From: JBCBGF01 sp039193455
GTDB lineage: Bacteria; Pseudomonadota; Alphaproteobacteria; Rhodobacterales; Rhodobacteraceae
DNA: 64,000 nt
NCBI GenBank assembly: GCA_039193455.1
Contig: JBCCWO010000001.1
Span: 372,001-436,000 of the forward strand
Direction: 5' to 3'
Below the pieces are notes generated by a model that was not told the origin of the DNA, did no database searches, and worked only from the letters and a program-made list of their open reading frames with translations. A program made the position numbers and the translations under genes. Of the stretch, positions 31,072 through 39,929 are shown piece by piece. Each line of letters begins with the position of its first letter. Position 1 is the first letter of the stretch.

Positions 31072-32618
31072 CCGCGTTTCTCGATCTCGCGATGTTTGCC
31101 GCCCTGATCCTTGTGATCCTCGCCGGCTTTCCCGTGGCCTTCAGCATCGCCGGCGTCGCCGTCGCCTTTGCCTATCTGGGATGGGCCTTGGGCGTGATGG
31201 ATATCTCGCTCCTCGGGGCGTTTGGTCAGCGCGTCTTTGGCCTTTTGACCAACCAGGTACTCATCGCGATCCCGCTCTTCGTCCTGATGGGGGCGCTGCT
31301 TGAGAAGAGCCGCATCGCCGAAGATCTGCTCGAAACCATGGGCCGCGCCTTTCGGGGTCTGCGCGGCGGATTGGGCATCTCGGTGATTTTCGTGGGCGCA
31401 CTATTGGCTGCATCAACCGGCATCGTCGGGGCGACGGTGGTGGCGATGGGGTTGATCGCGCTGCCCACGATGCTGCGGTCGGGATATGACCCGCGCGTCG
31501 CCTCGGGCATTGTCTGCACCGCTGGCACGCTGGGACAGATCATCCCGCCCTCGACCCTCCTCATCATTCTGGCCGATGTCATGTCGAATGCCTATCAGCA
31601 GGCGCAATACGAACAGGGCCGTTTTGCGGTCGAGGCGCTGTCGGTGGGTCAGTTTTTCGCCGCCGCCCTCTTTCCCGGTCTCACGCTGGTCACGCTCTAC
31701 CTCGCCTATGTGCTGATCCGGGCCGCCCTGCGCCCGGCGGACATGCCCGCAGCCCCTGTTCGCGATCAGCCGACCAGCCCTGCTGAGATCCTGCGTGCGG
31801 TTCTGCCACCTGTCCTGCTGATCCTAGCCGTTCTGGGATCGATCCTTGGCGGGCTCGCAACACCGACCGAAGCGGCATCTGTCGGGGCCGTGGGCGCGCT
31901 TTTGCTCGCCGGGGCCCGCCAGCCGCGATTTGGATCGCTGATCCTTGCCGGGGCCGCCGCGCTGATCGTGCTCGCCATTGCCTCAGGGCTCTTCCCCGTC
32001 CGGCTGCAACGCGACGATCTGACCACCGCGCAATGGGGCATGGGCGCGGTCTATGTGCTTCTGGCCGCTGTCGGCATTGCAAGCCTGCTTGCTGCGTTGC
32101 GCAACCTGCACAAGGCCAAGATCCTGCAAGACGCGGCGACCTCGGCAATGACAATGACCGCCATGATTTTCGCCACGATCCTTGCGGCGGGCATGTTCTC
32201 ACTCGTGTTCATCGGGCTGGGCGGAGAAGAACGCATTGCCCACTGGCTGGAAAACCTCCCCGGTGGCGCGAACGGGGCGCTTCTTGTGACGATGCTCATC
32301 GTGTTTGTTCTGGGCTTCTTCCTAGACTTCGTGGAAATCTCGGTGATCGTCCTGCCCCTTGTCGCGCCAACGCTTATCCTCTTGGGCCACGACCCCATCT
32401 GGCTGGGCGTGATCCTTGCGATCAATCTGCAGACATCCTTCCTGACCCCACCCTTCGGATTTTCGCTGTTCTACCTACGCGGCGTCGCCCCAGAGGACGT
32501 TACAACCTGGGACATCTACCGCGGCGTCGCACCCTTTATCCTGCTTCAGGCCCTGGGCGTGGCCGTGATATGGTTTTGGCCAGCACTCGCGACATGGTTG
32601 CCCGCGGTGATGTTTTGA
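31068..32618 (+). CDS. TRAP transporter large permease (DctM family)
   Basis: 516-residue integral membrane protein that carries the transport path. The DctM start (AMFAALILVILAGFPVAFSIAG), the LLTNQVLIAIPLFVLMGALLEKS helix and the IVCTAGTLGQIIPPSTLLIILADVM motif are clear, and the C-terminal part has FFLDFVEISVIVLPL and NLQTSFLTPPFGFSLFYLRG. The protein is longer than the common 425-440 residues because of an extra segment around 275-345 with two further hydrophobic stretches, as in the mannitol/chloroaromatic-type subgroup. Confidence 0.9.
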   Translation: MTAFLDLAMFAALILVILAGFPVAFSIAGVAVAFAYLGWALGVMDISLLGAFGQRVFGLLTNQVLIAIPLFVLMGALLEKSRIAEDLLETMGRAFRGLRGGLGISVIFVGALLAASTGIVGATVVAMGLIALPTMLRSGYDPRVASGIVCTAGTLGQIIPPSTLLIILADVMSNAYQQAQYEQGRFAVEALSVGQFFAAALFPGLTLVTLYLAYVLIRAALRPADMPAAPVRDQPTSPAEILRAVLPPVLLILAVLGSILGGLATPTEAASVGAVGALLLAGARQPRFGSLILAGAAALIVLAIASGLFPVRLQRDDLTTAQWGMGAVYVLLAAVGIASLLAALRNLHKAKILQDAATSAMTMTAMIFATILAAGMFSLVFIGLGGEERIAHWLENLPGGANGALLVTMLIVFVLGFFLDFVEISVIVLPLVAPTLILLGHDPIWLGVILAINLQTSFLTPPFGFSLFYLRGVAPEDVTTWDIYRGVAPFILLQALGVAVIWFWPALATWLPAVMF

Positions 32619-32677
32619 ACGGTTGGCTAGCGATGCCGCCGCTTCGCGCGCATTGGGAATTAACGCTTTCGGAGAGG

Positions 32678-32754
<77 letters not shown>

Positions 32755-32763
32755 CTCGCGCTC

Positions 32764-32791
32764 GTATAACCCCCGGCCTCATGCCCCGCAA
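32764..32791 (-). promoter_or_regulatory. Putative tRNA-Arg promoter
   Basis: Minus-strand TTGCGG and TTATAC boxes are separated by 16 bases, and TTATAC ends 9 bases before the tRNA 5' end, a normal spacing for a tRNA promoter. It lies in the gap downstream of sufS, so the tRNA may also receive read-through from the suf operon. Confidence 0.5.
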
Positions 32792-32813
32792 GTGGGCGAT
32801 TGGCGGGAAGTGT

Positions 32814-34034
32814 CTAACCGAAAAGCTCGTGACAAAGCTCCAGCGCCTCGACCAGCACATCGACCTCGTCGGTCGTGTTGTAGAGGCCGAACGAGGCGCG
32901 GCAGGTCGCGCTGATCCCGAGGTGGTCCATCAACGGGCCCGCGCAGTGATGACCGGCCCGCACCGCCACCCCTTTCTTGTCCAGCACCGTTGAGATGTCA
33001 TGGGCATGCGCCGCACCTTCGAGGGTGAAGGAGAAGATTGCCGCCTTCGTATCGGTCGTGCCCTGGACATTCAGCCAGTTCAGCCCATCCAGCCGCGTGC
33101 GGGCATAGTCGCGCAGCGTCTCTTCATGGCGTTCGATCGCGTCCATCCCCAGGGACATCATATAGTCCAGCGCCACACCAAGGCCGATTTGCTGAACGAT
33201 TCCAGGTGTTCCCGCTTCGAACTTCATTGGGGGATCGTTGTAGATGACCTGATCCTTGTGCACTTCACGGATCATATCGCCGCCGCCGATGAATGGCTGG
33301 ATCTCTGCCATGCGATCCTCGCGAACGTAAAGCGCGCCTGAGCCTGACGGACCGTAAAGCTTGTGGCCCGTAATCGCGTAGAAGTCACACCCAAGGTCCT
33401 GCACGTCGACCGGCATATGGACGGCGGCCTGGCTGCCGTCGACCATGACCGCGACACCCCGCTCGCGCGCGGCTGCCACGATGGTCTTGATGTCGACCTT
33501 GGTCCCCAGCACGTTCGACAGATGGGTGATCGCGATGAGCTTGGTTTTCGGTCCGATGGCATCGATGATCTTTTGCGGGTCAAGCGCGCCGCGGGCGTCG
33601 ACATCCACCCATTTTAGCACTGCACCCTGCCGTTCACGCAGGAAGTGCCACGGCACAATGTTGGCGTGGTGTTCCATGACGCTCAGCACGATCTCGTCGC
33701 CGGGCTCAAATCGCGGCATGGCCCACCCGTAGGCGATCAGATTGATCCCCTCGGTCGTGCCGGAATTCATAATGATCTCATCTTCCGAGCGCGCATTGAG
33801 GAAGCGCGCGATGATACCGCGCACCGCCTCGTACTTTTCGGTGGCGAGGTTCGACAGGTAGTGCAGCCCGCGATGCACATTGGCGTATTCCATCGCATAG
33901 GCCTGCGTCACCGCATCGATCACCACCTGGGGTTTCTGTGCAGAGGCGCCATTGTCGAGATAGACAAGCGGTTTGCCATGCACCTTTCGCGCAAGGATCG
34001 GGAAATCGCGCCGAATGGTCTCTACGTCATACAT
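32814..34034 (-). CDS. sufS: SufS, group II cysteine desulfurase
   Basis: PLP enzyme that takes sulfur from cysteine for Fe-S assembly. The 406-residue protein starts MYDVETIRRDFPIL and shows VYLDNGASAQKP, MNSGTTEGINLIA, VMEHHANIVPW, the PLP lysine in ITGHKLYGPSGSGAL, and the active-site cysteine in RAGHHCAGPL near residue 361, the SufS form. The ATG at 34034 overlaps the stop of the preceding gene by one base; longer readings lie in that gene. Last protein gene of the suf operon. Confidence 0.94.
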   Translation of the reverse strand: MYDVETIRRDFPILARKVHGKPLVYLDNGASAQKPQVVIDAVTQAYAMEYANVHRGLHYLSNLATEKYEAVRGIIARFLNARSEDEIIMNSGTTEGINLIAYGWAMPRFEPGDEIVLSVMEHHANIVPWHFLRERQGAVLKWVDVDARGALDPQKIIDAIGPKTKLIAITHLSNVLGTKVDIKTIVAAARERGVAVMVDGSQAAVHMPVDVQDLGCDFYAITGHKLYGPSGSGALYVREDRMAEIQPFIGGGDMIREVHKDQVIYNDPPMKFEAGTPGIVQQIGLGVALDYMMSLGMDAIERHEETLRDYARTRLDGLNWLNVQGTTDTKAAIFSFTLEGAAHAHDISTVLDKKGVAVRAGHHCAGPLMDHLGISATCRASFGLYNTTDEVDVLVEALELCHELFG

Positions 34035-34633
34035 CAGATGGCTCCGCTTTGCGGGGTCACGCCAAAGCCCAAGAGGGTGAGAACCAGTGAGAAAAAGAAC
34101 GCGATGGCAAAACCGGACACCAGGATCATCACAAACACCTGCGCGAGCGAGCCGAACCCGTGCAGGACGGCCACAAAGTTGGTGAGCAGCCAAAAGAACA
34201 GAACCAGCGCGGCAATGCCGATCAGCCCTGCCAGCGGTGGCATGATGACCAGCGACAGCGTCTGGATCGCCTGAATGCAGACCATGATGAATTGCAGCCA
34301 GGACATGAGCAGGATCGACTCTTCAAAGCTGCCGCTTCCGCCCAGGGCCCGGCCAATCCAATGGACCGCAAAGATCATGACGATCAGCAGGCCCATTTGC
34401 ACAAATCCAGTGACCAGAGGGTTTTGCAGGAAGTTGCTCATAAGGTCCGAGGCCGGAGGTGCGATCAATGTGGTCACTTGCGCAATCACGATTGAGAGCA
34501 CGACCACAATCGCAAGGATCAACCAAAGCGCCTCTTTCGGCACGCCTAGGGCCAGCACCTCTTCCGCGCCTTCGCGCGGGTTGGTGATCGACCGGCCAAC
34601 CATGGCCAGAAGCTGATTGAATGTAAGCGTCAT
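34034..34633 (-). CDS. YIP1-family membrane protein
   Basis: 199-residue membrane protein with about five hydrophobic segments (LWLILAIVVVLSIVIAQVTTLIA, LVTGFVQMGLLIVMIFAVHWIG, SLVIMPPLAGLIGIAALVLFFWLL, AQVFVMILVSGFAIAFFF). The start FNQLLAMVGRSITNPREGAEEVL is typical of bacterial YIP1-domain proteins. Their function is not established. It is coupled by overlaps to a second YIP1-like gene upstream and to sufS downstream, a conserved-looking passenger of the operon. Confidence 0.75.
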   Translation of the reverse strand: MTLTFNQLLAMVGRSITNPREGAEEVLALGVPKEALWLILAIVVVLSIVIAQVTTLIAPPASDLMSNFLQNPLVTGFVQMGLLIVMIFAVHWIGRALGGSGSFEESILLMSWLQFIMVCIQAIQTLSLVIMPPLAGLIGIAALVLFFWLLTNFVAVLHGFGSLAQVFVMILVSGFAIAFFFSLVLTLLGFGVTPQSGAI

Positions 34634-35127
34634 GCGCCAGTTCCGTTCCTGCTCTGAACTTCCCAGAGACCTGCCGTCCAAATCCCAAGGAATGCAACCC
34701 CCGCGACCAGCCCGGTGAGGTTAAAGGCAATTCCCGGCCCAATGAAGCCCGCGACAAGGCCGGACAGCAGCCAGAGCGGACTGGCGGCCAGAACCGCCCA
34801 GAACAGCGCCATGCGCGTGGCATAGCCGGTGGCCGAGCTGCCAAAGACCCGCGCGACCACCTGGGTCAGTGCGGCCAGGATGTAGAGCGCCAGAGGCGCG
34901 ATAAAGAGCCACCCCATCAACGCGCCGCCAAGCCGGGCCTCAAGCGGGATCGAGGGGTCTTCGAAGGCCGCACGCGACAGGCCCGGCCATTGCGCCACGA
35001 ACATCACGAGGCACCCTGCCATCAGGATCGCAAGGGCGCGGTCTTCCCGCACGCCACCGGCAATGCGGCGGCGCAAGACTTGCCGCGGCCGGGTATAGCT
35101 GCGGGCAATGTCGTTGGTGACGCTCAT
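34630..35127 (-). CDS. YIP1-like membrane protein
   Basis: 165-residue protein with four hydrophobic segments (LAILMAGCLVMFVAQWPG, GWLFIAPLALYILAALTQVVA, ATRMALFWAVLAASPLWLLSG, NLTGLVAGVAFLGIWTAGLW). It resembles the YIP1 fold in length and layout but weakly. The N-terminus (TRPRQVLRRRI) is basic and cytoplasmic. It lies 3 bases after sufD and overlaps the next YIP1 gene as ATGA. Function unknown. Confidence 0.65.
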   Translation of the reverse strand: MSVTNDIARSYTRPRQVLRRRIAGGVREDRALAILMAGCLVMFVAQWPGLSRAAFEDPSIPLEARLGGALMGWLFIAPLALYILAALTQVVARVFGSSATGYATRMALFWAVLAASPLWLLSGLVAGFIGPGIAFNLTGLVAGVAFLGIWTAGLWEVQSRNGTGA

Positions 35128-35130
35128 GGA

Positions 35131-36414
35131 CTACCGGCGGCGGGCCAGCCAGCCTTCGAGACGCGAACGGATATCTTCGGCGATGGTCTCGTCCTCGATC
35201 TCTTCGATGGCCTCTGCCAGAAATGCCAGCACCAGAAGCGCCTGTGCGTCCGGCTCGGGCACCCCGCGCGAACGCAGGTAGAAGAGAGCCGTCTCATCGA
35301 TCGCACCAGAGGTCGAGCCATGGGAACACGCCACGTCATCGGCGTAAATCTCAAGCTCGGGTTTGGCGAGGAACTGGCTGTCCTCGTCCAGAAGCAGCGA
35401 TTGGCTGATCTGATAGCCATCCGTCTTCTGGGCGTCGGGTTTGACCAGGATCTTGCCCTGAAAAACGCCGGTTGCACCGTTGCGCAGCACTTTCTTGAAC
35501 ACCTGACGGCTTTCGCAGTCGACCGCATCATGGGTCACAAAGACTGTATCGTCGTGGTGAAAGTCGCCATCGCCAACCGCCGCACCGGCCACATGCGCCA
35601 CCGCATTGTCACCCACGATTTCAACAACTTGCTCGTTACGCGTCATTACGCCGTTGGCGGTGAGCGTGAAGCTCTTGTAGGTCGCTTCCGCACCAAGACG
35701 CGTGAACATATGCGTCATCGCCCGGCGTTCATGGTCGCGCCCCTGCGCCCGCACGTGGTGGAGCGTTCCCCCATCGGCGATATCGATCTCCATGCACTTG
35801 TTGAACCGTGCCGCCGCGGGCCCGTTTTCAAGGATCGTGACCTCGGCACCTGGTTCCACCCGAACGACATGGTGCAGCGTCGCGTCCGAGCGGGTATTCT
35901 TGTGCAAATAGGTAAGGGCGATGGGGCGCGGGGCCTGCCCCGTCACACGGATCAGAACACCGTCCGTCGCCATCGCCGTGTTCAACGCTGCAAGCGGGCG
36001 GTGCACGGGATCCTGACCGCGTTCTTCCAGCGTGCCATAGAGGTCGCGGACCCAGTGGATGTCGATTTGCGACGCCTCGGCAAGGCGATCAATCTCGACA
36101 TGTTCCATGGCCAGATCGTCGGAGGCCTCTGGGTCAAAGACACCGTCAACGAACACAATCCGCAGGCGGTCGATTTCGCCAAAGATCGGCGCTTCGCCGG
36201 GATCAAAGAGGGCTGCTTCCGGGGCCGCAGGCGCCACCAGGTCTACCGGGTTCGTAAACTTCCAATACTCATCACGCCGGACCGGCAGGCCCATGGCCCG
36301 CACCCGTGCCAAGGCGCTTTGCCGTGCCGCGCGGGCCCACCCCGCGCCGTCCGGCACACTCAGCGCGGCCAGCCGCGCCTCGGTGACATCGGTTTTTGCT
36401 TGTGGCAGGGCCAT
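35131..36414 (-). CDS. sufD: SufD, Fe-S cluster assembly scaffold subunit
   Basis: 427-residue beta-helix protein that forms the SufBC2D complex and supports iron delivery and cluster assembly. The C-terminal core GILVKPDAQKTDGYQISQSLLLDEDSQ (read as a region), PELEIYADDVACSHGSTSGAIDETALFYLRSRGV is diagnostic for SufD/SufB. The start ATG overlaps the sufC stop by one base (TAATG). Confidence 0.93.
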   Translation of the reverse strand: MALPQAKTDVTEARLAALSVPDGAGWARAARQSALARVRAMGLPVRRDEYWKFTNPVDLVAPAAPEAALFDPGEAPIFGEIDRLRIVFVDGVFDPEASDDLAMEHVEIDRLAEASQIDIHWVRDLYGTLEERGQDPVHRPLAALNTAMATDGVLIRVTGQAPRPIALTYLHKNTRSDATLHHVVRVEPGAEVTILENGPAAARFNKCMEIDIADGGTLHHVRAQGRDHERRAMTHMFTRLGAEATYKSFTLTANGVMTRNEQVVEIVGDNAVAHVAGAAVGDGDFHHDDTVFVTHDAVDCESRQVFKKVLRNGATGVFQGKILVKPDAQKTDGYQISQSLLLDEDSQFLAKPELEIYADDVACSHGSTSGAIDETALFYLRSRGVPEPDAQALLVLAFLAEAIEEIEDETIAEDIRSRLEGWLARRR

Positions 36415-37169
36415 TACGCGACCTCCGCCAGAATGTCGGCATAGCCGTTGTTCTCAACCTCAAGGGCCAACTCGGGCCCACCGGATTTGACGATCCGCCC
36501 ATCCGCCATGATGTGCACGACATCGGGTTTGATGTGGTCAAGCAGGCGCTGATAGTGCGTGATCACCAGAAACCCGCGCCCGGCATCGCGCAAGGCGTTC
36601 ACGCCTTCGGACACAAGTTTCATCGCGTCCACATCCAATCCGCTATCGGTCTCGTCAAGGATGCACATCTTCGGCTCAAGAACCGCCATCTGCAGGATTT
36701 CGTTGCGCTTTTTCTCACCGCCCGAGAACCCGACATTGACGGGGCGCTTCAGCATATCGGCATCGATCTTGAGCGCTTTCGCCTTCTCGCGGATGAGCTT
36801 GAGGAAGTCGGCGGCGCTCACCTCGTCTTCCCCTCGCGCGGTGCGTTGGGCGTTAAGCGCCGTGCGCAGAAACGTCATGTTGCCGACGCCGGGAATTTCG
36901 ACGGGGTACTGGAACGCCAGGAAGAGCCCGGCGGCCGCACGTTCTTCCGGCTCCATCTCGAGGATGTCGTCGCCTTCGAGTGTTGCGGCGCCCTTGGTCA
37001 CCTCATAGCCGTCACGCCCGGACAGAACATAGGACAGCGTCGACTTGCCCGACCCGTTGGGGCCCATAATCGCGTGCACCTTGCCAGCCTCGACACTCAG
37101 GTCGACACCCTTCAGGATCTGCTTGTCTTCTTCCTCAAGCGAGACGTGCAGGTTCTTGATCTCCAGCAT
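36414..37169 (-). CDS. sufC: SufC, Fe-S assembly ATPase
   Basis: 251-residue ABC-type ATPase of the SufBCD complex. Walker A GPNGSGKSTLSYVLSG, the SufC-specific FSGGEKKRNEILQMAVLEP signature and Walker B CILDETDSGLDVDAMK are present, followed by the switch region VITHYQRLLDHI. It acts in the cytosol as a dimer that drives conformational change of SufB/SufD, not as a transporter. Confidence 0.95.
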   Translation of the reverse strand: MLEIKNLHVSLEEEDKQILKGVDLSVEAGKVHAIMGPNGSGKSTLSYVLSGRDGYEVTKGAATLEGDDILEMEPEERAAAGLFLAFQYPVEIPGVGNMTFLRTALNAQRTARGEDEVSAADFLKLIREKAKALKIDADMLKRPVNVGFSGGEKKRNEILQMAVLEPKMCILDETDSGLDVDAMKLVSEGVNALRDAGRGFLVITHYQRLLDHIKPDVVHIMADGRIVKSGGPELALEVENNGYADILAEVA

Positions 37170-37251
37170 TTTTACCTCTTTTCGCGCATGGCAAAACGGG
37201 CCGCCGCAGTACTGCGGGGCCCGAAACTGCCGGGGGATTTAATGTGTTGGG

Positions 37252-37764
37252 TTAGACGCCCGCGAAGGGGCTTGGCGTCGCCAGCATCGCGGCGACGTAT
37301 TCCGGTGAGAACAGCGCTTCGAACACGATGGGCGCCTGGGCGATCAGAAGCGCCTCGCCCAGCATGACCGTCAAGAACCCGGCCACCAGCGCAACTCGGC
37401 GCATACCCGTGCCCAGCCGAAACGACCAGGCGAGCACCACCATCAGGACCGCTGCGATGCCGAAATCCACAAACAGCGCCATCGACGCCGATGAAATCAC
37501 CGGCTCCGTCCCGGCTGATGTCAGATGAAAGGCCGCGACGCGCCCGGTCAGCATCGAGATGAAGCCCACGGCGGCAGCAAAGATGATCATGAAGAGGCTG
37601 CCCACCGGTCCGGTTTCGGACGCGGCCTTGCGCGGGGCCTGAGCCGCATCGGGGTCGGTGGGACCAACCATGATGCGTCCCATCGTATTGCCGTCGCCGC
37701 TTTCGATCCGCTTCAGGCGCTCCATAAAGATGTCGCGCTGCCCTTCGGCCATCGTTCCGCCCAT
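37252..37764 (-). CDS. Hypothetical membrane protein within the suf operon
   Basis: 170 residues from the ATG at 37764, which has GGAG 7 bases upstream; a second methionine lies 4 codons later. The first 60 residues are polar (RDIFMERLKRIESGDGNTMGRI), followed by four hydrophobic segments (SLFMIIFAAAVGFISML, SMALFVDFGIAAVLMVVLAWSF, VALVAGFLTVMLGEALLIAQ and a shorter one). No family that I recognise. It sits between sufC and the UPF0145 gene on the same strand. Confidence 0.75.
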   Translation of the reverse strand: MGGTMAEGQRDIFMERLKRIESGDGNTMGRIMVGPTDPDAAQAPRKAASETGPVGSLFMIIFAAAVGFISMLTGRVAAFHLTSAGTEPVISSASMALFVDFGIAAVLMVVLAWSFRLGTGMRRVALVAGFLTVMLGEALLIAQAPIVFEALFSPEYVAAMLATPSPFAGV

Positions 37765-37930
37765 GTACCCTCTCCACACAATGTGACGAGGCCATGGGTG
37801 CCGGTGCAGTGTGACCAAAAAATGTCCCGGTATGGGAGAATTTGAAGCAATTTCCACGGTCCGCTTGAGGGTGGAAAATGCACGCCTTTGCAGTGGAAAG
37901 CCGGTCTTTTGAAGCAGTGGACGGCATGGG

Positions 37931-38242
37931 TCAGACCACTGTGACCGCGGTGCCCGAGGCAGACACCATCAGCATGTTGTTGATGACCTCATAGTCCAGG
38001 TCGACGCCCACGACGGCATTCGCGCCCTTTTGCGATGCCCGTTCCTCCAGCTCACCCAGCGCAATGTCACGCGCCTTGGCCAGTTCTTCCTCATAGGCGC
38101 CCGACCGGCCACCCACGATATCGGTGATCGAGGCGAAGATGTCGCGAAAGACGTTCGCACCAAGGATCGCTTCGCCCACCACGACACCGTGGTAGCCGGT
38201 GATCGACTTGCCTTCGATGGACGGTGTGGTTGTCACGATCAT
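37931..38242 (-). CDS. UPF0145/YbjQ-family protein (heavy-metal-binding domain)
   Basis: 103-residue protein beginning MIVTTTPSIEGKSITGYHGVVVGEA, followed by ASITDIVGGRSGAYEEEL and a C-terminal GANAVVGVDLDYEVI, the clear YbjQ/UPF0145 pattern. These form pentamers and have no settled function. I chose the ATG at 38242 to match the family start; an ATG at 38266 would add 8 residues. Its place in the suf operon may hint at metal handling. Confidence 0.83.
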   Translation of the reverse strand: MIVTTTPSIEGKSITGYHGVVVGEAILGANVFRDIFASITDIVGGRSGAYEEELAKARDIALGELEERASQKGANAVVGVDLDYEVINNMLMVSASGTAVTVV

Positions 38243-38382
38243 TTCTGTCTTTCCCCAGGGGTTCATGGTTTTTCTCAGGGTTCGCCCTGGCAACCGGCGC
38301 ATGACATTTCAGAGCCAAACCGAACCATCTCGGCCAAGGCGGTTAAGTCATGCTTCCAGGGTCCTAGGCGCACGTTCGGCGC

Positions 38383-39906
38383 CTACCCAACGCTCCCCTC
38401 AAGCGAGATCGCCACCAACTGTTGCGCTTCCATGGCAAACTCCATCGGCAGCGCCTGCAGCACCTCTTTGCAGAAGCCGTTGACCACCAGCGCTACGGCC
38501 TTTTCCTCGTCCATGCCGCGGCTCCGGCAGTAGAACATCTGATCGTCATCGACCTTGGAGGTCGTCGCCTCATGTTCCACCCGGGACGAGTTGTTGCGCA
38601 CCTCGATGTACGGCACCGTATGCGCCCCGCATTTGTCACCGATCAGCAGGCTGTCGCACTGCGTGTAGTTCCGGCTTTCCTTGGCCTTGGGATGCATCGA
38701 CACGAGCCCGCGATAGGTGTTCTGGGCGCGCCCCGCGCTGATCCCCTTGGATACGATCCGCGACTTGGTGTTCTTACCCAGATGCACCATCTTCGTGCCG
38801 GTGTCGGCCTGCTGCATGTTGTTGGCGATGGCGATGGAATAGAACTCGCCCTGGCTTTCATTGCCACGCAGGATGCACGAGGGGTATTTCCAGGTGATCG
38901 CTGATCCGGTTTCCACCTGCGTCCACATCACCTTTGACCGGTCGCCTCGGCAATCGGCGCGCTTGGTTACAAAGTTGTAGATCCCGCCCTTGCCGTTCTC
39001 ATCGCCCGGATACCAGTTCTGCACCGTGGAATACTTGATCTCGGCATCCTCAAGCGCCACCAGCTCCACCACAGCCGCGTGCAGCTGGTGCGTGTCGCGC
39101 ATCGGCGCGGTGCAGCCTTCGAGATAGCTCACGTACGAGCCCTTGTCGGCGATGATCAGTGTACGTTCGAACTGACCCGTGTTCTCCGCGTTGATACGGA
39201 AATAGGTGGACAGCTCCATCGGACAGCGGACACCCGGCGGCACGTAGACGAACGAACCATCGGAGAAGACGGCGGAGTTCAGCGTCGCAAAGAAGTTGTC
39301 CGATTGCGGGACGACAGAGCCCAGGTACTTCTTGACCAGCTCGGGGTGCTCTTTGATCGCCTCGGAAATCGAGCAGAAGATCACGCCCGCCTTCTTCAGC
39401 TCTTCCTGGAAGGTCGTGCCGACGCTGACGCTGTCGAACACCGCATCAACCGCCACCTTGCGGCCCTCGGCGGGTGCGTCTTCGGCGCCTTCAACACCCG
39501 CGAGGATCATCTGCTCCTTCAGCGGGATGCCCAGCTTTGAATAGGTCTCCAAGAGCTTGGGATCGACCTCATCCAGTGACTTCGGCTTTTCATCCATGCT
39601 CTTTGGACGGGCATAGTAGTACTGTTCCTGGTAGTCGATCTTCGGATAATCGACCATTGCCCAGTCCGGCTCGTCCATCTGCTTCCAGCGAGCAAAGGCC
39701 TGAAGACGCCATTCGGTCATCCATTCAGGCTCTTCGTTCTTCTCCGAGATCAGGCGGACAATGTCTTCATCGACGCCCTTCGGCGCGTACTCCATCTCGA
39801 TCTCGGTTTCCCAGCCATGCTTGTAGGTCCCCGAAAGAGATTTCACCGCATCGACCGTTTCCTGATCGACGCCCTCTTTGACATTGGTGCTGTCCAGTGC
39901 CGCCAT
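38383..39906 (-). CDS. sufB: SufB, Fe-S cluster assembly scaffold
   Basis: 507-residue scaffold subunit of SufBC2D on which nascent clusters form. Family landmarks include VKEGVDQETVDAVKSLSG, WRLQAFARWKQM, YVPPGVRCPMELSTYFRINA, YLEGCTAPMRD, HAAVVELVALEDAEIKYSTV and RVEHEATTSKVDDDQMFYCRSRG. I used the ATG at 39906, with GGAG 9 bases upstream; the ATG at 39915 abuts that site. It is 23 bases downstream of the desulfurase gene. Confidence 0.95.
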   Translation of the reverse strand: MAALDSTNVKEGVDQETVDAVKSLSGTYKHGWETEIEMEYAPKGVDEDIVRLISEKNEEPEWMTEWRLQAFARWKQMDEPDWAMVDYPKIDYQEQYYYARPKSMDEKPKSLDEVDPKLLETYSKLGIPLKEQMILAGVEGAEDAPAEGRKVAVDAVFDSVSVGTTFQEELKKAGVIFCSISEAIKEHPELVKKYLGSVVPQSDNFFATLNSAVFSDGSFVYVPPGVRCPMELSTYFRINAENTGQFERTLIIADKGSYVSYLEGCTAPMRDTHQLHAAVVELVALEDAEIKYSTVQNWYPGDENGKGGIYNFVTKRADCRGDRSKVMWTQVETGSAITWKYPSCILRGNESQGEFYSIAIANNMQQADTGTKMVHLGKNTKSRIVSKGISAGRAQNTYRGLVSMHPKAKESRNYTQCDSLLIGDKCGAHTVPYIEVRNNSSRVEHEATTSKVDDDQMFYCRSRGMDEEKAVALVVNGFCKEVLQALPMEFAMEAQQLVAISLEGSVG

Positions 39907-39929
39907 CCTGTCCATCTCCCTCTTTCGCC

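Noticed and set aside
34990..36444. A 484-codon open frame on the plus strand
   Set aside because: Antisense to sufD, which has a convincing product; no recognisable domain and no ribosome site.
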